Shown piece by piece: positions 1 to 9,943 of a stretch of 64,000 nt of DNA. The notes beneath the pieces are model-generated. The model had not been told where the DNA came from. It saw only the letters and a list, made by a program, of their open reading frames with translations, and searched no databases. A program made the position numbers and the translations under genes. The first letter of the stretch is position 1. Each line of letters begins with the position of its first letter. The stretch lies in contig NZ_JACCPY010000003.1 of NCBI RefSeq assembly GCF_013426975.1, positions 178,439 to 242,438 of the forward strand, read 5' to 3'. Source of the stretch: Sphaerotilus sulfidivorans (GTDB lineage: Bacteria > Pseudomonadota > Gammaproteobacteria > Burkholderiales > Burkholderiaceae_C).

Positions 1-784
1 TGCTCGGCCCGGCACCCATCAGGAACATGCCCGGCTCGATGCGGCGCAGGCGCTGGCGCACTCCATCCACGCCGATCTCGGCCCAGGCACCGATCTCGTC
101 GCGCCCGCAGGCCAGCGCCCAGGCCGGCCAGCCGCCGTGCTCGAGCGGCTCGGCCGCGCTGCGGGCCGGCGCCCTCGCTGGCAGCGGCGGCGCCGGCGTG
201 ACCCGACTGCCATCGGCACGCCGCAGTGGCAGCACCTCGGCACTGCCGGCGACCGAAATCGCTTCGGGCATCGGTGCCGGCATCGGCGCGGGGGCGGTGA
301 CCAGCGCCAGCAGTTCGTCGGCCTCGCCGAGCTGACGCCGGATGGCCTCCACCAGACCCGTCAGCGCCGCGGACCGGCCGGCCCCATCGTCCAGGCGCTG
401 CGGCTGCAGGTCGAGCAGGCTGTGCAGCTCCGACGGCAGATCGTGCTCGTCGGGCATCGGCGTCGAGCCCAGCAGCACCGGCAGGATCGGCACCCCGCGC
501 TGCAGCCCTGTGGCGATCTCCAGCCGGACCCAGTCGCGCCGGTCCTGCAGGCGCGGCCGGCCACGGTCATCGGCGATGTGCGACCAGTCCGGGCCGATCA
601 GCACCAGCAGCAGCCGGCAGTCCTGCATCTGCTGCTCGGCCTTCAGGCGCAGGTTCTCCCCGGGCAGCAGCCCTTCCAGGCCCATCACCACCCGGCCGGG
701 AAAGTAGTGCAGAAGCCGCTCGAGCAGCATCCGGGCCGCATCGCGGCTGTCCTGTCGGCGGTAACTGATGACGATGGTGTTCAT
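1..784 (-). CDS. TIR-domain protein with FGE-sulfatase-like C-terminus (N-terminal part only; cut by window edge)
   Basis: Reading from ATG at 784 the frame stays open to base 1, giving 261 residues without a stop. The first ~130 residues begin MNTIVISYRRQDSRDAA and continue with VLIGPDW, the pattern of bacterial TIR domains of the 'FISYRR.DS' class. The usual acidic 'MD.D.I.PG' stretch reads VMGLEGLLPG here. A Pro/Ala-rich linker (~170-210) follows, then RLRRIEPGMFLMGAG, the opening of a formylglycine-generating-enzyme-like (FGE-sulfatase) fold, which runs off the window. Bacterial TIR domains often degrade or cyclise NAD; FGE-like modules in such fusions can act as ligand-binding effector domains. 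It lies 79 bp downstream of, and in the same direction as, two chemoreceptor genes, so co-transcription is possible. Whether the TIR domain is catalytic cannot be decided without the full protein and an alignment. Confidence 0.75.
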   Translation of the reverse strand, partial: MNTIVISYRRQDSRDAARMLLERLLHYFPGRVVMGLEGLLPGENLRLKAEQQMQDCRLLLVLIGPDWSHIADDRGRPRLQDRRDWVRLEIATGLQRGVPILPVLLGSTPMPDEHDLPSELHSLLDLQPQRLDDGAGRSAALTGLVEAIRRQLGEADELLALVTAPAPMPAPMPEAISVAGSAEVLPLRRADGSRVTPAPPLPARAPARSAAEPLEHGGWPAWALACGRDEIGAWAEIGVDGVRQRLRRIEPGMFLMGAGPS

Positions 785-863
785 GATCGGGGCGAGCAGC
801 GTCAGCCCTGATTTTCACACCACTCACGCCGTCCACATCACGCACATCCCACCCGGGCCAGGC

Positions 864-3266
864 TCAGGCAATCTCGAGCTCCGGCGCCGGCACCCGGGCC
901 GGCGCCTGGGCACCGAAGGCATCCACGCCCTCGCGGCTGACGCCGCAGCCCAGGAAGAGCTCCTCGTCACGCAGCGCGATGACATAGGCGCTCTTGCGGA
1001 TCGAGCCGCCGCTGACCGGGTCCAGCCCGAGATAGTCGATCCAGCCGCGTCCCTGGCGCGCCGCCTCGCGGCCGGCGCGGATCAGCGCATCGGCCGCATC
1101 GGCGCTCATCGACGGCGTCTCGTCGACCCGCTGCCCGGCCAGCTCCGGCCGGGCGGCATGGGCAGCGAAGCGGTCAGCGCCATCGATGACAAAGACGAAC
1201 ATGCCGCGCTGCGACCAGGGACCATCAGGCAGGTTGAACTCGACGAGCGCAGGATCCAGCCCCAGCTCGTCGATGCGGGCCACCGCCTGCTCGGCCAGTT
1301 CGCGCGCCTCCTCGACCGTGGCATCGCGCAGCCGGATGGTGGCCACCGAGCGGCGCAGCACCGTGGCCTGGGTCGACAGCACCCCGGCCGAGCGGCTCGA
1401 CTGCACCGCAATCTCGGCGTTGTGGCGGGTCAGCGCGTCCAGACTCTCGATGGTGGCTGCCACGCCCGCCAGCGAATCGCGCTGGCTGGAGCTGCCCTCG
1501 GCCAGCGTCAGCAGCCGGGCGGAAATCTGGTCGATGCCGCTCGACAGGGCCTCGATGCGCTGGCCCGCCTCGTCGATGGCGCCGCGCGACTGCCCGGCCT
1601 GCAGCGCGGTGGCCTCGATCAGCGCATGCACCTCCGCTGCGGCCTGGCTGCAGCGTGCAGCCAGACCACGGATCTCGCCCGCCACCACCGCAAAGCCGCG
1701 TCCGGCCTCGCCGGCCCGGGAGGCCTCGATCGAGGCATTGAGCGCCAGCATGTTGGTCTGGAAGGCGATGTCGTCGATCACCGCATTGATCTCGGCCACC
1801 CGGCGCACGCTGTCCTGCAGCGCGGACATCGCGCCGATGGCGGCCTGCATCGCCTCGCTGCCGGTGGAGGCGTCGCCATGCAGCCCGGCCGCCAGATGCT
1901 GCAGCGCATCGGCCGCCCGGCTGCTGGCGCCGACCAGGCTGTCGAGCTGCTGCACGCTGCCGACGGTGCGGTGCAGCTCGGCCGACTGCTCCTCGGTGCG
2001 CTGGCGCAGCATGTCCCCCCCGCCGGACACCTGACCGCCCGCCTGGTCGATGCGCACCGCGCTGCTGCGGATCTCGCCCACCAGCGCCGACAGCCGCGCG
2101 CTCATCGCCTCGAGCGATCGCCCCACCTCGGCCATCTCGTCGGCACCTTCGATGCGGACCGCCCGGGTCAGGTCGCCGGCCGCCACCGCGCCGACCGCCG
2201 CGCTCACCTCGCCGAGCGCCTCCACGAAGCCGCGGTAGAAGCAGATCGCCAGATAGAGCGTCAGCAGCACGCCGGCCAGATTGAGCGCCAGCAGACCGGC
2301 CAGATGCACGCGCTGGGCCTGGGCCCGCTGCATGAGCCGCTCGTCCAGCCGGCCCCAGCTCTCCTGCTCGAGCTGTCCGAGCAGCTGCAGCACCTCGGCG
2401 GTCTCGCGCTGGAAGGGCAGCACCTCGGCCTCGATCGCCTCGCGGTCGAAGATCCCGCGAATCGTGCCGGCCAGGTGCTGCAGGCGCTCACGTGCGGCCG
2501 GGGCTCCCGGCAGCACGCCGGCGCCCGCCCGATCGAGCGCCTGCAGCCGCGGCAACATCGTGCCGGCAGCCCGCTCCAGATCGTCCGCCAACGCCAGCAT
2601 CATCGCGGCCTCGCGCGGCATCACGTCGCGCTGCAGCAGCTCGATGCCGCGCGAGCCGGCCAGCGCCGTCGTCTCCAGCCAGGGCGGCAGCCGCTCGACC
2701 GAAAGATCGGCCAGCAGCGTGGCAGCCGGATCGGCATCGAAGAGCACGCCGGCGCGCTCGCTGCTCAGCCAGGCCAGCTGGCTCAGGCGAGCGGCCCGCG
2801 CACCATGCTCGGCCAGCATCTCGGCCCGCCTTTCCGGCAGGCGCCCCTGGGCCAGCGCCTGCAGACGCTCGCGCTCGGCCGGCCAGACATCCTCGAGCCG
2901 CAGCGCCTCCGGCATCTCGGCGCGGCGCGTCTCGACATGCTCGAGCGCCCGGGTGATCTGGCGCCGCACGCCATCGCGCGCACTGATCATTTCCGCCGAC
3001 TGGGTGCCGGCCACCTGCAGGCTCAGGGTGCGGTGCAGTTGCACCAGCACCGCCATGTCGCCCAGATCGCGCGCCAGCGCAGCACCGGCGCGGGCCCGGT
3101 CGGCCGCGGCCAGCGTCCTCAGTCCGTCGCTCAGCGACAGGCCCAGCATCAGCAGCAGCGGCGGCAGCAGCAGCAGCGCCATCAGCATCATCTTGCGCGG
3201 CAGCGGCAGCCGGCGCATCAGGCGCATGCCGGGCTGCAGCAGCCGGCGGCCTCGGATCTGTTCCAT
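864..3266 (-). CDS. methyl-accepting chemotaxis protein with C-terminal Cache domain
   Basis: Chemoreceptor of about 800 residues. In order: an N-terminal membrane helix (~26-44), an extracytoplasmic helical region, a second membrane helix (~318-340), a HAMP linker, the cytoplasmic signalling coiled coil with tip [19 protein letters not shown] (~500-520), and then an extra C-terminal domain (~670-785) with GMFVFVIDG, a conserved Tyr/Leu core and GCGV that resembles a single Cache (sCache_2) sensor. A sensor after the signalling domain would be cytoplasmic, which is unusual for Cache. ATG 3266 is chosen because GGGAGGGGG lies just upstream; an in-frame ATG at 3299 lacks a good ribosome site. 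The gene follows the receptor at 3309-5348 with a 42-bp gap, so the two are probably co-transcribed. Ligand unknown. Confidence 0.88.
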   Translation of the reverse strand: MEQIRGRRLLQPGMRLMRRLPLPRKMMLMALLLLPPLLLMLGLSLSDGLRTLAAADRARAGAALARDLGDMAVLVQLHRTLSLQVAGTQSAEMISARDGVRRQITRALEHVETRRAEMPEALRLEDVWPAERERLQALAQGRLPERRAEMLAEHGARAARLSQLAWLSSERAGVLFDADPAATLLADLSVERLPPWLETTALAGSRGIELLQRDVMPREAAMMLALADDLERAAGTMLPRLQALDRAGAGVLPGAPAARERLQHLAGTIRGIFDREAIEAEVLPFQRETAEVLQLLGQLEQESWGRLDERLMQRAQAQRVHLAGLLALNLAGVLLTLYLAICFYRGFVEALGEVSAAVGAVAAGDLTRAVRIEGADEMAEVGRSLEAMSARLSALVGEIRSSAVRIDQAGGQVSGGGDMLRQRTEEQSAELHRTVGSVQQLDSLVGASSRAADALQHLAAGLHGDASTGSEAMQAAIGAMSALQDSVRRVAEINAVIDDIAFQTNMLALNASIEASRAGEAGRGFAVVAGEIRGLAARCSQAAAEVHALIEATALQAGQSRGAIDEAGQRIEALSSGIDQISARLLTLAEGSSSQRDSLAGVAATIESLDALTRHNAEIAVQSSRSAGVLSTQATVLRRSVATIRLRDATVEEARELAEQAVARIDELGLDPALVEFNLPDGPWSQRGMFVFVIDGADRFAAHAARPELAGQRVDETPSMSADAADALIRAGREAARQGRGWIDYLGLDPVSGGSIRKSAYVIALRDEELFLGCGVSREGVDAFGAQAPARVPAPELEIA

Positions 3267-3308
3267 CCTGCCCCCTCCCACTTGTAGGTCCTTGTGCATC
3301 CTCGATGC

Positions 3309-5348
3309 TCAGCGCACCACGAAGTGCCCGACCGAGCGCTTGAGCGCATCACCCTGGTGGCGCAAGCCCCCCGAGGCCTCCGACAGCTGCGCCACCAGCG
3401 CGACATTGCCCTGCACCGAGGCATCCACCTGATGCACGATGTCGAGCACCTGCTGCGACTGCTCGCGGCTGTCGAGCGTGACCTGCACCAGGCTGCCCAT
3501 GATCCGGTCGACCGCCTGGATCTCGTCGCCGGTGCGGCCCACCGCACGGCTGGCGCGATCGGTCATCACGCTGCCCTGCTCGATCTCGGCGGCCGACACC
3601 TCGACGATGGCGCGGATCTTGGCCGCCGCATCCTCGCTGCGCTGCGCCAGCGAGCGCACCTCCTGCGCCACCACCGAGAAACCGCGGCTGGCGCTGCCGG
3701 CACGCGCCGCCTCGACCGAGGCATTGAGCGACAGCAGCTTGGTCTGGAAGGCCACCGCCTCCACCAGCCCGACGATGTGGACGATCTCGCGGCTCTTGAC
3801 CTGCAGCGACTGCATGCTCTCGCGCAGGCCCTCCATCGCCTTGCGGCTGCGCTGAGCCTCGGTGCGCATCGTGCGCACATGCTCGGCCGCCTCGTCGACC
3901 TGGTGCGCGCACGCATCCATCGCGCCGGAGAAGCGCTGCGCCCGCTCGACCACCTTGGACAGCGCATCGCGCACCTCGCCGGTGCGCCCCGACAGACCGG
4001 TGTTGCCGACCGCCACCTCGCGCGAGGCATGGGTCACTGCGGCCACACCGTGCTGGACCGCCTCGAACAGCGACGAGATGCTGGCGTTCGCCCGGCCCAG
4101 CGTGTTGAGCGCATGGCCGATCTCGTCGCGCCCCCAGCCACGCGGACGTGCGCTCAGATCCCCCTGGCCGATGCGGTCGAGATGACGGCACAGCGTGTTC
4201 AGCCCGCCCGACATCACCCGGTACAGGCAGACCAGCAGATAGAGGCCCACCAGCGCCAGCACGCCCAGCAGCGCCAGCCGCACGCCGAGCCGATCGACCA
4301 GCACCGCCTCCCGCGCCTTCATTCGCGTGCCGATGCGCTCCAGCGCCATGTGCTGCAGCCGGGCGCTGGCCTCGATGGCGGTCACCGCCAACCGGGTATA
4401 GGCCGCGACATCCACCGCGGACCGGTCCTGTCCGGTCAGCCGCAGGGTCATGGCCAGCAGATCGCGGATCGAGCCCAGATCGCGCTGCACCGCATCCACA
4501 TCCAGCAGCTGCATCAGCAGGGCCTGGGATACCGCCGGCCGGGCCTGGTCCGACAGCATCTCCACCCGCCCCTGCAGCAGCAGCATCTCGTTCTGACGCA
4601 CCTCGGTGGCGGCGTTCATCTGCAGAAAGCCTTTTCCGGCCAGGCGCTGCATCTGCATCAGCATCTGGAACTGCGGATCCACCAGGCCTGTGCGCAGCAT
4701 CTTGCTGCCGACATCGGTGTCGACCGCATGGGACCAGTCGGTGACCAGCACACCGCGCAGCACCTCGAGCTCGGCCACGCAGTCGAACAGGGCCTGCCAG
4801 CGCTGGGCGGGATCGGTGCTGTCGAGTCGGGCCAGCATCAGCTCATGGCGAGCCAGCAGGCGCTTGCGAGCGGCCGACAGCGCGCTGACCCGATCCGGTG
4901 CCGCCTCGGGCAGCCGGTCGAGCTGCTGCTGCAGGCGGGCAAAGGCCTCGGCCTCCTGGCGACGCAGGGCCGCCAGGTCGCCATGCGGCATCGACTGCTC
5001 GCGCCAGAAGGTCTCGCGGGCCAGCCGGCCGATCAGCAGATTCAGATCGACCACCGCCTGGTAGCGCGTCTGCCCCTCGACGGCACGACGCACCTCGGCG
5101 AGATGGCCGCGCCAGAGCTGCACTGCATCCTGCATCAGCATCACACCCGGCAGCAGCAGCAGCGTGCCCACCAGCACGGTCTTGCGGGCCAGGCTCAGGT
5201 TGCGCAGCAGGCGGATGCCGGGACCCCACAGGCCAGCGGGCTGCTCGGCCAGCCAGCGATGCACGCGCGCGACAAGCTCGGCAAGTGCGCCGACGCGGCC
5301 GGCGGCGGCCTTCTCGACTCGGGCGGGAGATTCTGCGGCGGTGGTCAT
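3309..5348 (-). CDS. methyl-accepting chemotaxis protein
   Basis: Transmembrane chemoreceptor of 679 residues. An N-terminal helix (~54-74, VLVGTLLLLPGVMLM) and a second helix (~355-378, LLGVLALVGLYLLVCLY) flank a helical extracytoplasmic sensor region. A HAMP linker and a signalling coiled coil follow, with the conserved tip AFQTKLLSLNASVEAARAG (~535-555). It ends soon after the coiled coil (SVGHFVVR), with no extra C-terminal sensor and no obvious CheR-tethering pentapeptide. It is the first gene of a leftward group that continues into a second receptor and a TIR-FGE gene. Its promoter must lie in 5349-5607, the 259 bp shared with the divergent chemotaxis arm; I could not identify a convincing -35/-10 pair there. 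Signal unknown. Confidence 0.9.
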   Translation of the reverse strand: MTTAAESPARVEKAAAGRVGALAELVARVHRWLAEQPAGLWGPGIRLLRNLSLARKTVLVGTLLLLPGVMLMQDAVQLWRGHLAEVRRAVEGQTRYQAVVDLNLLIGRLARETFWREQSMPHGDLAALRRQEAEAFARLQQQLDRLPEAAPDRVSALSAARKRLLARHELMLARLDSTDPAQRWQALFDCVAELEVLRGVLVTDWSHAVDTDVGSKMLRTGLVDPQFQMLMQMQRLAGKGFLQMNAATEVRQNEMLLLQGRVEMLSDQARPAVSQALLMQLLDVDAVQRDLGSIRDLLAMTLRLTGQDRSAVDVAAYTRLAVTAIEASARLQHMALERIGTRMKAREAVLVDRLGVRLALLGVLALVGLYLLVCLYRVMSGGLNTLCRHLDRIGQGDLSARPRGWGRDEIGHALNTLGRANASISSLFEAVQHGVAAVTHASREVAVGNTGLSGRTGEVRDALSKVVERAQRFSGAMDACAHQVDEAAEHVRTMRTEAQRSRKAMEGLRESMQSLQVKSREIVHIVGLVEAVAFQTKLLSLNASVEAARAGSASRGFSVVAQEVRSLAQRSEDAAAKIRAIVEVSAAEIEQGSVMTDRASRAVGRTGDEIQAVDRIMGSLVQVTLDSREQSQQVLDIVHQVDASVQGNVALVAQLSEASGGLRHQGDALKRSVGHFVVR

Positions 5349-5607
5349 GTCGTTCCTCGTCGGGCACGGGCACGGGGCCGGGCTGCCGCGCTATCGGCCC
5401 GGGCCGCGCGAGGCTGAAGCGCCCGTCGCGCCCGGGTGTCCCCGTCGTCCGGCACTGTGCCCGCTGCCTCTGACGCGAACGGAAGGAACAGCGCCGGGGC
5501 GCCGGGGCTTATCCGGCCGTCGGGGACGCGGCGAATGCGGACACTGCGCTGCGACAAGCCGTGCTGCGCCCTCGGCCCGCGGCCCCGAGCACTTCCATGG
5601 AACAGGG

Positions 5608-6777
5608 ATGTCCGAGACCTCGACGATCAGCGCCCCCGTCGCACCCGCCGCCCGCAGCTCCGCCCTGCGTCGGGCGGCTGCAGCCGCTCTGCTCGTCGCG
5701 GCGGGCAGCGCAGGTGCAGCGCTCTCGCCCTGGCCGGCGGCCACCTGCGCCGCGCTGGCCTTGGCCGCCGCGCTGCTGGCCATGCGTGCGGGCACGGGCA
5801 GCGGCCTGCCCGGCGGCTCGGCCAGCCCGCCGCTGTCGATGGCGGTCGACAGCGGTCCGCAGTCGGTGCCCATCCTGCTGCCGCGCCAGGTGCTGCCGGT
5901 CTGGAAGCGCAGCATCGAGGCGGCCCGAACACAATCCGAGCAGAGCAGCAACGAACTGGTCGAGCGCTTCGCCAGCATCAGCCAGCAGCTCGACACCACG
6001 CTGGGCGCCAGCGCCGGCGTGACCCGGCTGGATCCGGGCACCAGCGACCGGCTGCTCGAGCAGCACCAGCCCGAGATCGATGCGCTGCTGCAGAGCAGCC
6101 GTGCGGCGCTGCGGCTGCGCGACGACACGCTGACGACGCTGGAGGCCCTGGCCGCGCCGGTGGGCGAACTCGGCCGGCTGGCGCGCGAGGTGCAGTCGAT
6201 CGCACGCTCGACCCAGATGCTCGCGCTCAACGCCTCGGTCGAGGCCACCCGCGCCGGCGAGCGCGGCACCGGCTTTGCGGTGGTCGCGCACGAGGTGCGC
6301 CAGCTCGCCGGACAGTCGCGCCAGGTGGGGGCCAGCATCGCCGCGCATGTCGGGCGGCTGCAGGAATCGGTCAGCGATCTGCGCTCGCGCGCCCGCGCCG
6401 AATCGGTCGACGACGAGGAGCTCGCGCTGCAGGCCGAGGAGCGCGCACGCCAGATCGTGCGCGGGCTGCTGGGCAGCCTGGGCGAAGTCGGCCGCGCCTC
6501 GCGCGAGCTGCACGACACCGGCCGCCAGGTCCAGGGCGACATCGACCAGATCCTGATGAGCCTGCAGTCGCACGACCGCTTCACCCAGATGCTGGGCTCG
6601 ATCAGCGAGGACATCGAGCGGCTGACCCGCTGGATCGGCGGCGAGCAGGATCCGCAGGCCGACAACCCGGCACGCTGGCTCGAGCGCCTCGAGCAGAGCT
6701 ACACGATGGAGGAGATGCGCTCGGCGCATCACGGCGTGACCTCGGTCGACCGCCAGGCCGGCGTCGAGTTCTTCTGA
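5608..6777 (+). CDS. small membrane-anchored MCP-like signalling protein
   Basis: Predicted 389 residues from the ATG at 5608 (MSETSTIS). The reading frame extends further upstream, but that part is arginine-rich and unlike a receptor. Two close hydrophobic segments (~22-42 and ~45-65) form an N-terminal hairpin anchor with no sizeable periplasmic sensor. The rest is helical, with the receptor tip STQMLALNASVEATRAGE (~200) followed by GTGFAVVAHEVRQLA. The C-terminal stretch ILMSLQSHDRFTQMLGSI resembles helices seen in CheZ-like and related chemotaxis proteins. No HAMP is evident. It opens the rightward cheA-cheR-cheB group and ends 77 bp before cheA, so it is probably a dedicated signalling partner of that CheA. 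Alternative view: a CheA-binding scaffold rather than a ligand sensor. Confidence 0.82.
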   Translation: MSETSTISAPVAPAARSSALRRAAAAALLVAAGSAGAALSPWPAATCAALALAAALLAMRAGTGSGLPGGSASPPLSMAVDSGPQSVPILLPRQVLPVWKRSIEAARTQSEQSSNELVERFASISQQLDTTLGASAGVTRLDPGTSDRLLEQHQPEIDALLQSSRAALRLRDDTLTTLEALAAPVGELGRLAREVQSIARSTQMLALNASVEATRAGERGTGFAVVAHEVRQLAGQSRQVGASIAAHVGRLQESVSDLRSRARAESVDDEELALQAEERARQIVRGLLGSLGEVGRASRELHDTGRQVQGDIDQILMSLQSHDRFTQMLGSISEDIERLTRWIGGEQDPQADNPARWLERLEQSYTMEEMRSAHHGVTSVDRQAGVEFF

Positions 6778-6854
6778 ACCCGAGGTCGCCCCCTCCTGCC
6801 CCGCCAGCCGCACCGCCCCCCTTTCACCCCACGACCATCCAGACAGACGCCGCG

Positions 6855-9077
6855 ATGAGCAAGCATTCCCCCGGAGACGACGACGACATCATCGCGGCCG
6901 CCCGCGAGGGCTTTCTCGAGGAGGCCCAGGACAATCTGCGCCAGTTCGAGCAGGGCCTGCTGGCGATGGAGCAGGACCCCGGCGACGCCGAGGCGGTCAA
7001 CAGCGCCTTTCGCGCCGCGCACACCATCAAGGGCGGCGCCGGGCTGTTCGGCTTCCAGGCGGTGGTCGGCTTCACCCACGAGGTCGAGAGCGTGCTCGAC
7101 CGCATGCGCGACGGCCTGCTGGCGGTGACCGAGCCCGGCATGGCGCTGCTGCTGCAGGGCCGCGACCAGATGGAGCGGCTGGTGCACGCGGTGCGCGACG
7201 GCACCGAGGGCAGCGCCGAGCTGGAGGCGATCAGCCAGCGCCTGGGCGAGCAGCTGCGCCAGCTGCGCGGCGGGTCCGCAGGCGCAGCCGCACCGCACCC
7301 CGCAGCCGTGACGGCCACGCCCGGGGACAGCCCGGCCAGCGACGACGAGGGATCGGGCGTCTGGCACCTGTCGCTGCGACTGGGCGTGGACGCGCTGCGC
7401 AACGGCCTCGACCCGATGTCCTTCATCCGCTACCTCGACACGCTGGGCGAGGTCGAGGGCATCCGCACGCTGACCGAGGCGGTGCCGGAGCTGCTGCTGC
7501 TCGATCCGGAGGGCTGCTGCCTGGGCTTCGAGATCCGCCTGCGCAGCCCGGCCGACCGGCAGACCATCGTCGACGTGTTCGAGTTCCTGCAGGACGACTG
7601 CGAGCTGGAGGTGCTGGCGCCGGATGCCGGCGCGGCGGACTACCAGCGGCTGCTGGCGCAGCGCGCCGCCGACGAGCCGGCACGCGAGGCGCTGCTGGCG
7701 CACTGGCAGGCGCTGGGCCTGGCCCGGCTGCTCGAGACGGCCGAGTCGGAGGACAGCGGCCAGCCCGCCGTCGCCGACAGCCCCGCGCCGGCCGCCGCCA
7801 GCGTGGCGCCCCGCCCGCCGGCGACCGCAGCGCGGGCCGAGGAGCGTCGCGGCGGCGCACGCGACCGGCGCGCCGGCAGCGAGGAAAGCCGCTTCATCCG
7901 GGTGCGCGCCGACAAGCTCGACCACCTGATCGACCTGATCGGCGAGCTGGTCATCGCCAGCTCCGGCGCGCAGGTCGCGGCGCAGCAGGAACGCTCGACC
8001 CGCTTCGGCGAGGCCGCGCAGCGCATCCATGACCTGGTGCAGGAGGCGCGCGACGGCGCCCTGGGCCTGCGCATGGTGCCGATCGGCGAGACCTTCAGCC
8101 GCTTCCAGCGCGTGGTGCGCGACGTCAGCAAGGAACTCGGCAAGGACGTCGCGCTGCAGATCACCGGCGGCGACACCGAGCTGGACAAGTCGATGGTCGA
8201 GACCATCGCCGACCCGCTGATGCACCTGGTGCGCAACAGCCTCGACCACGGCCTGGAGACCGCCGAGGACCGCGAAGCCGCCGGCAAGCCCGGCCAGGGC
8301 ACGCTGGCGCTGCACGCCTATCACGAGTCCGGCAACGTGATCATCGAGGTCAGCGACGACGGCCGCGGCCTGAACCGCGACCGCATCCTGGCGAAGGCGG
8401 TCGAGCGCGAGCTGGTCTCGCCCGACAGCGTGCTCGACGACGAGCAGGTCTACCGGCTGATCTTCGAGCCCGGCTTCTCGACCGCCGCACAGGTGACCAA
8501 CCTGTCGGGCCGGGGCGTCGGCATGGACGTGGTCAAGCGCAACGTCGAGTCGCTGCGCGGCCAGATCAAGGTCGCCAGCACGCCCGGTCGCGGCGCGACG
8601 ATGCAGATCCGCCTGCCGCTGACGCTGGCCATCATCGACGGCTTCCTGACCCAGGTCGCGGGCGTGAGCTATGTGCTGCCGCTGGAGATCGTCGCCGAAT
8701 GCATCGAGACGCCGCCGGGCTTCGCGCTGGGCGAGTGCGGCGCCTGCGGCTGCTTCGACCTGCGCGGCGAGGTGGTGCCCTACATCGACCTGCGACGCTG
8801 CTTCGGCCATGACGGCCCGCGCCCGACACGCCAGAGCCTGATCGTGGTGCACAGCACCGACAGCCGCATCGGCCTGCTGGTCGACCGGCTGCTGGGCGAG
8901 TACCAGACCGTCATCAAGCCGCTGGGCAGCATCTTCCAGCATCTGGAGGGCATTGCCGGCTCGACCATCCTGGGCAGCGGCGAGGTCGCGCTGATCCTGG
9001 ATGTGGCCTCGCTCGAGCGCTACCAGATCCGCCAGTCGGCGCCGCCGCGCCTGACCCGCAGCACGGTGGCGACCTGA
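6855..9077 (+). CDS. cheA: chemotaxis histidine kinase CheA
   Basis: Central kinase of the chemosensory pathway, about 740 residues from ATG 6855. Domains in order: Hpt/P1 with the phosphoacceptor His56 in AAHTIKGGAG; a P2-like response-regulator-binding segment (~155-250) with two linkers rich in Pro/Ala; the dimerisation helices starting near residue 344 (DKLDHLIDLIGELV); a GHKL ATPase with N box HLVRNSLDHG (~455), G1 VSDDGRG (~498) and G2 GRGVGMDVVK (~552); and a CheW-like P5 domain (~600-735). All catalytic signatures are present. The gene follows a receptor-like gene and precedes cheR by 71 bp. No separate cheW or cheY lies in the window, so partners must be encoded elsewhere or be replaced by the P5 domain and other regulators. 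Confidence 0.97.
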   Translation: MSKHSPGDDDDIIAAAREGFLEEAQDNLRQFEQGLLAMEQDPGDAEAVNSAFRAAHTIKGGAGLFGFQAVVGFTHEVESVLDRMRDGLLAVTEPGMALLLQGRDQMERLVHAVRDGTEGSAELEAISQRLGEQLRQLRGGSAGAAAPHPAAVTATPGDSPASDDEGSGVWHLSLRLGVDALRNGLDPMSFIRYLDTLGEVEGIRTLTEAVPELLLLDPEGCCLGFEIRLRSPADRQTIVDVFEFLQDDCELEVLAPDAGAADYQRLLAQRAADEPAREALLAHWQALGLARLLETAESEDSGQPAVADSPAPAAASVAPRPPATAARAEERRGGARDRRAGSEESRFIRVRADKLDHLIDLIGELVIASSGAQVAAQQERSTRFGEAAQRIHDLVQEARDGALGLRMVPIGETFSRFQRVVRDVSKELGKDVALQITGGDTELDKSMVETIADPLMHLVRNSLDHGLETAEDREAAGKPGQGTLALHAYHESGNVIIEVSDDGRGLNRDRILAKAVERELVSPDSVLDDEQVYRLIFEPGFSTAAQVTNLSGRGVGMDVVKRNVESLRGQIKVASTPGRGATMQIRLPLTLAIIDGFLTQVAGVSYVLPLEIVAECIETPPGFALGECGACGCFDLRGEVVPYIDLRRCFGHDGPRPTRQSLIVVHSTDSRIGLLVDRLLGEYQTVIKPLGSIFQHLEGIAGSTILGSGEVALILDVASLERYQIRQSAPPRLTRSTVAT

Positions 9078-9148
9078 GCCACCCGCCGGTCGTCGCCGCC
9101 CCTCCCTCGTTCAATCCCCCTCAACTCATCGTCCCGCCGGAAGCCGCC

Positions 9149-9943
9149 ATGCTGTCCCAGAAATCCTTTGAAGCCGTCACCTCGATGTTCCACAAGGTCT
9201 CGGGCATCCAGCTGACCGATGCCAAGCGCGCGCTGGTGGCCGGCCGGCTGCAGAAGCTCGCGCAGGCACGCGGCCTGAGCTCGGTCGACCAGTACGTCGA
9301 GCAGCTCATGCGCGACAACGACACCGAGGAAATGGTCCGCCTGGTCGACAAGCTGACCACCAACGAGACCTACTTCTTCCGCGAGCCGCAGCATTTCGAG
9401 CGCATGAAGAGCGTCATCGAGAAGCGCCCGGCCTCGGCCGGCGAGTTCCGCGTCTGGAGCGCGGCCAGCTCCTCCGGCGAGGAGGCCTACAGCATCGCGA
9501 TGGTGCTGGGCAACCACTACGGCACCCGCGGCTGGAAGATCGTCGGCACCGACCTGTCGACCGCGATGGTCGACACCGCACGCCGCGCGGTCTACCCGAT
9601 GGAGCGCGCCCGCCAGACCGCGCAGGCCGACCTGAAGCGCTGGTGCCTGAAGGGCCAGGGCGACAACGCCGGCAAGCTGATGATCTCGCCGGAGCTGCGC
9701 CAGAACGTCACCTTCGAGAACGCCAACCTGATGCGCCAGCTGCCGGAGATCGGCCTGTTCGACATCATCTTCCTGCGCAATGTGCTGATCTACTTCGAGC
9801 CGCCGGCCAAGGCCGAGATCGTGCGCCGGGTGCTGCCCAAGCTCAAGCCGGGCGGGCTGCTCTTCACCGGCCATGCGGAGTCGATCGCCAACCTCGGCCT
9901 GCCTGTCACCAGCCTGGCCCCGGCGGTCTACACCCATGCCTGA
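9149..9943 (+). CDS. cheR: chemotaxis protein methyltransferase CheR
   Basis: S-adenosylmethionine-dependent methyltransferase that methylates glutamates on chemoreceptors for adaptation. The 264-residue length is normal. The N-terminal helical domain is followed by the Rossmann-like domain with [16 protein letters not shown] (~105-120; the family pattern is WSAGCSSGEE), and later [13 protein letters not shown], a typical CheR signature. It ends [15 protein letters not shown] and overlaps the start of cheB by 8 bp, so the two are translationally coupled, as expected for the opposing methylation and demethylation enzymes. Confidence 0.97.
   Translation: MLSQKSFEAVTSMFHKVSGIQLTDAKRALVAGRLQKLAQARGLSSVDQYVEQLMRDNDTEEMVRLVDKLTTNETYFFREPQHFERMKSVIEKRPASAGEFRVWSAASSSGEEAYSIAMVLGNHYGTRGWKIVGTDLSTAMVDTARRAVYPMERARQTAQADLKRWCLKGQGDNAGKLMISPELRQNVTFENANLMRQLPEIGLFDIIFLRNVLIYFEPPAKAEIVRRVLPKLKPGGLLFTGHAESIANLGLPVTSLAPAVYTHA

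Noticed and set aside
768..3287. Long plus-strand open frame opposite the chemoreceptor
   Set aside because: Antisense shadow: composition is His/Gln/Arg-rich with no domain signature, whereas the minus-strand frame has full receptor motifs. The same applies to the plus-strand frame across carB (21235-24666) and those across lon, clpX and tig.
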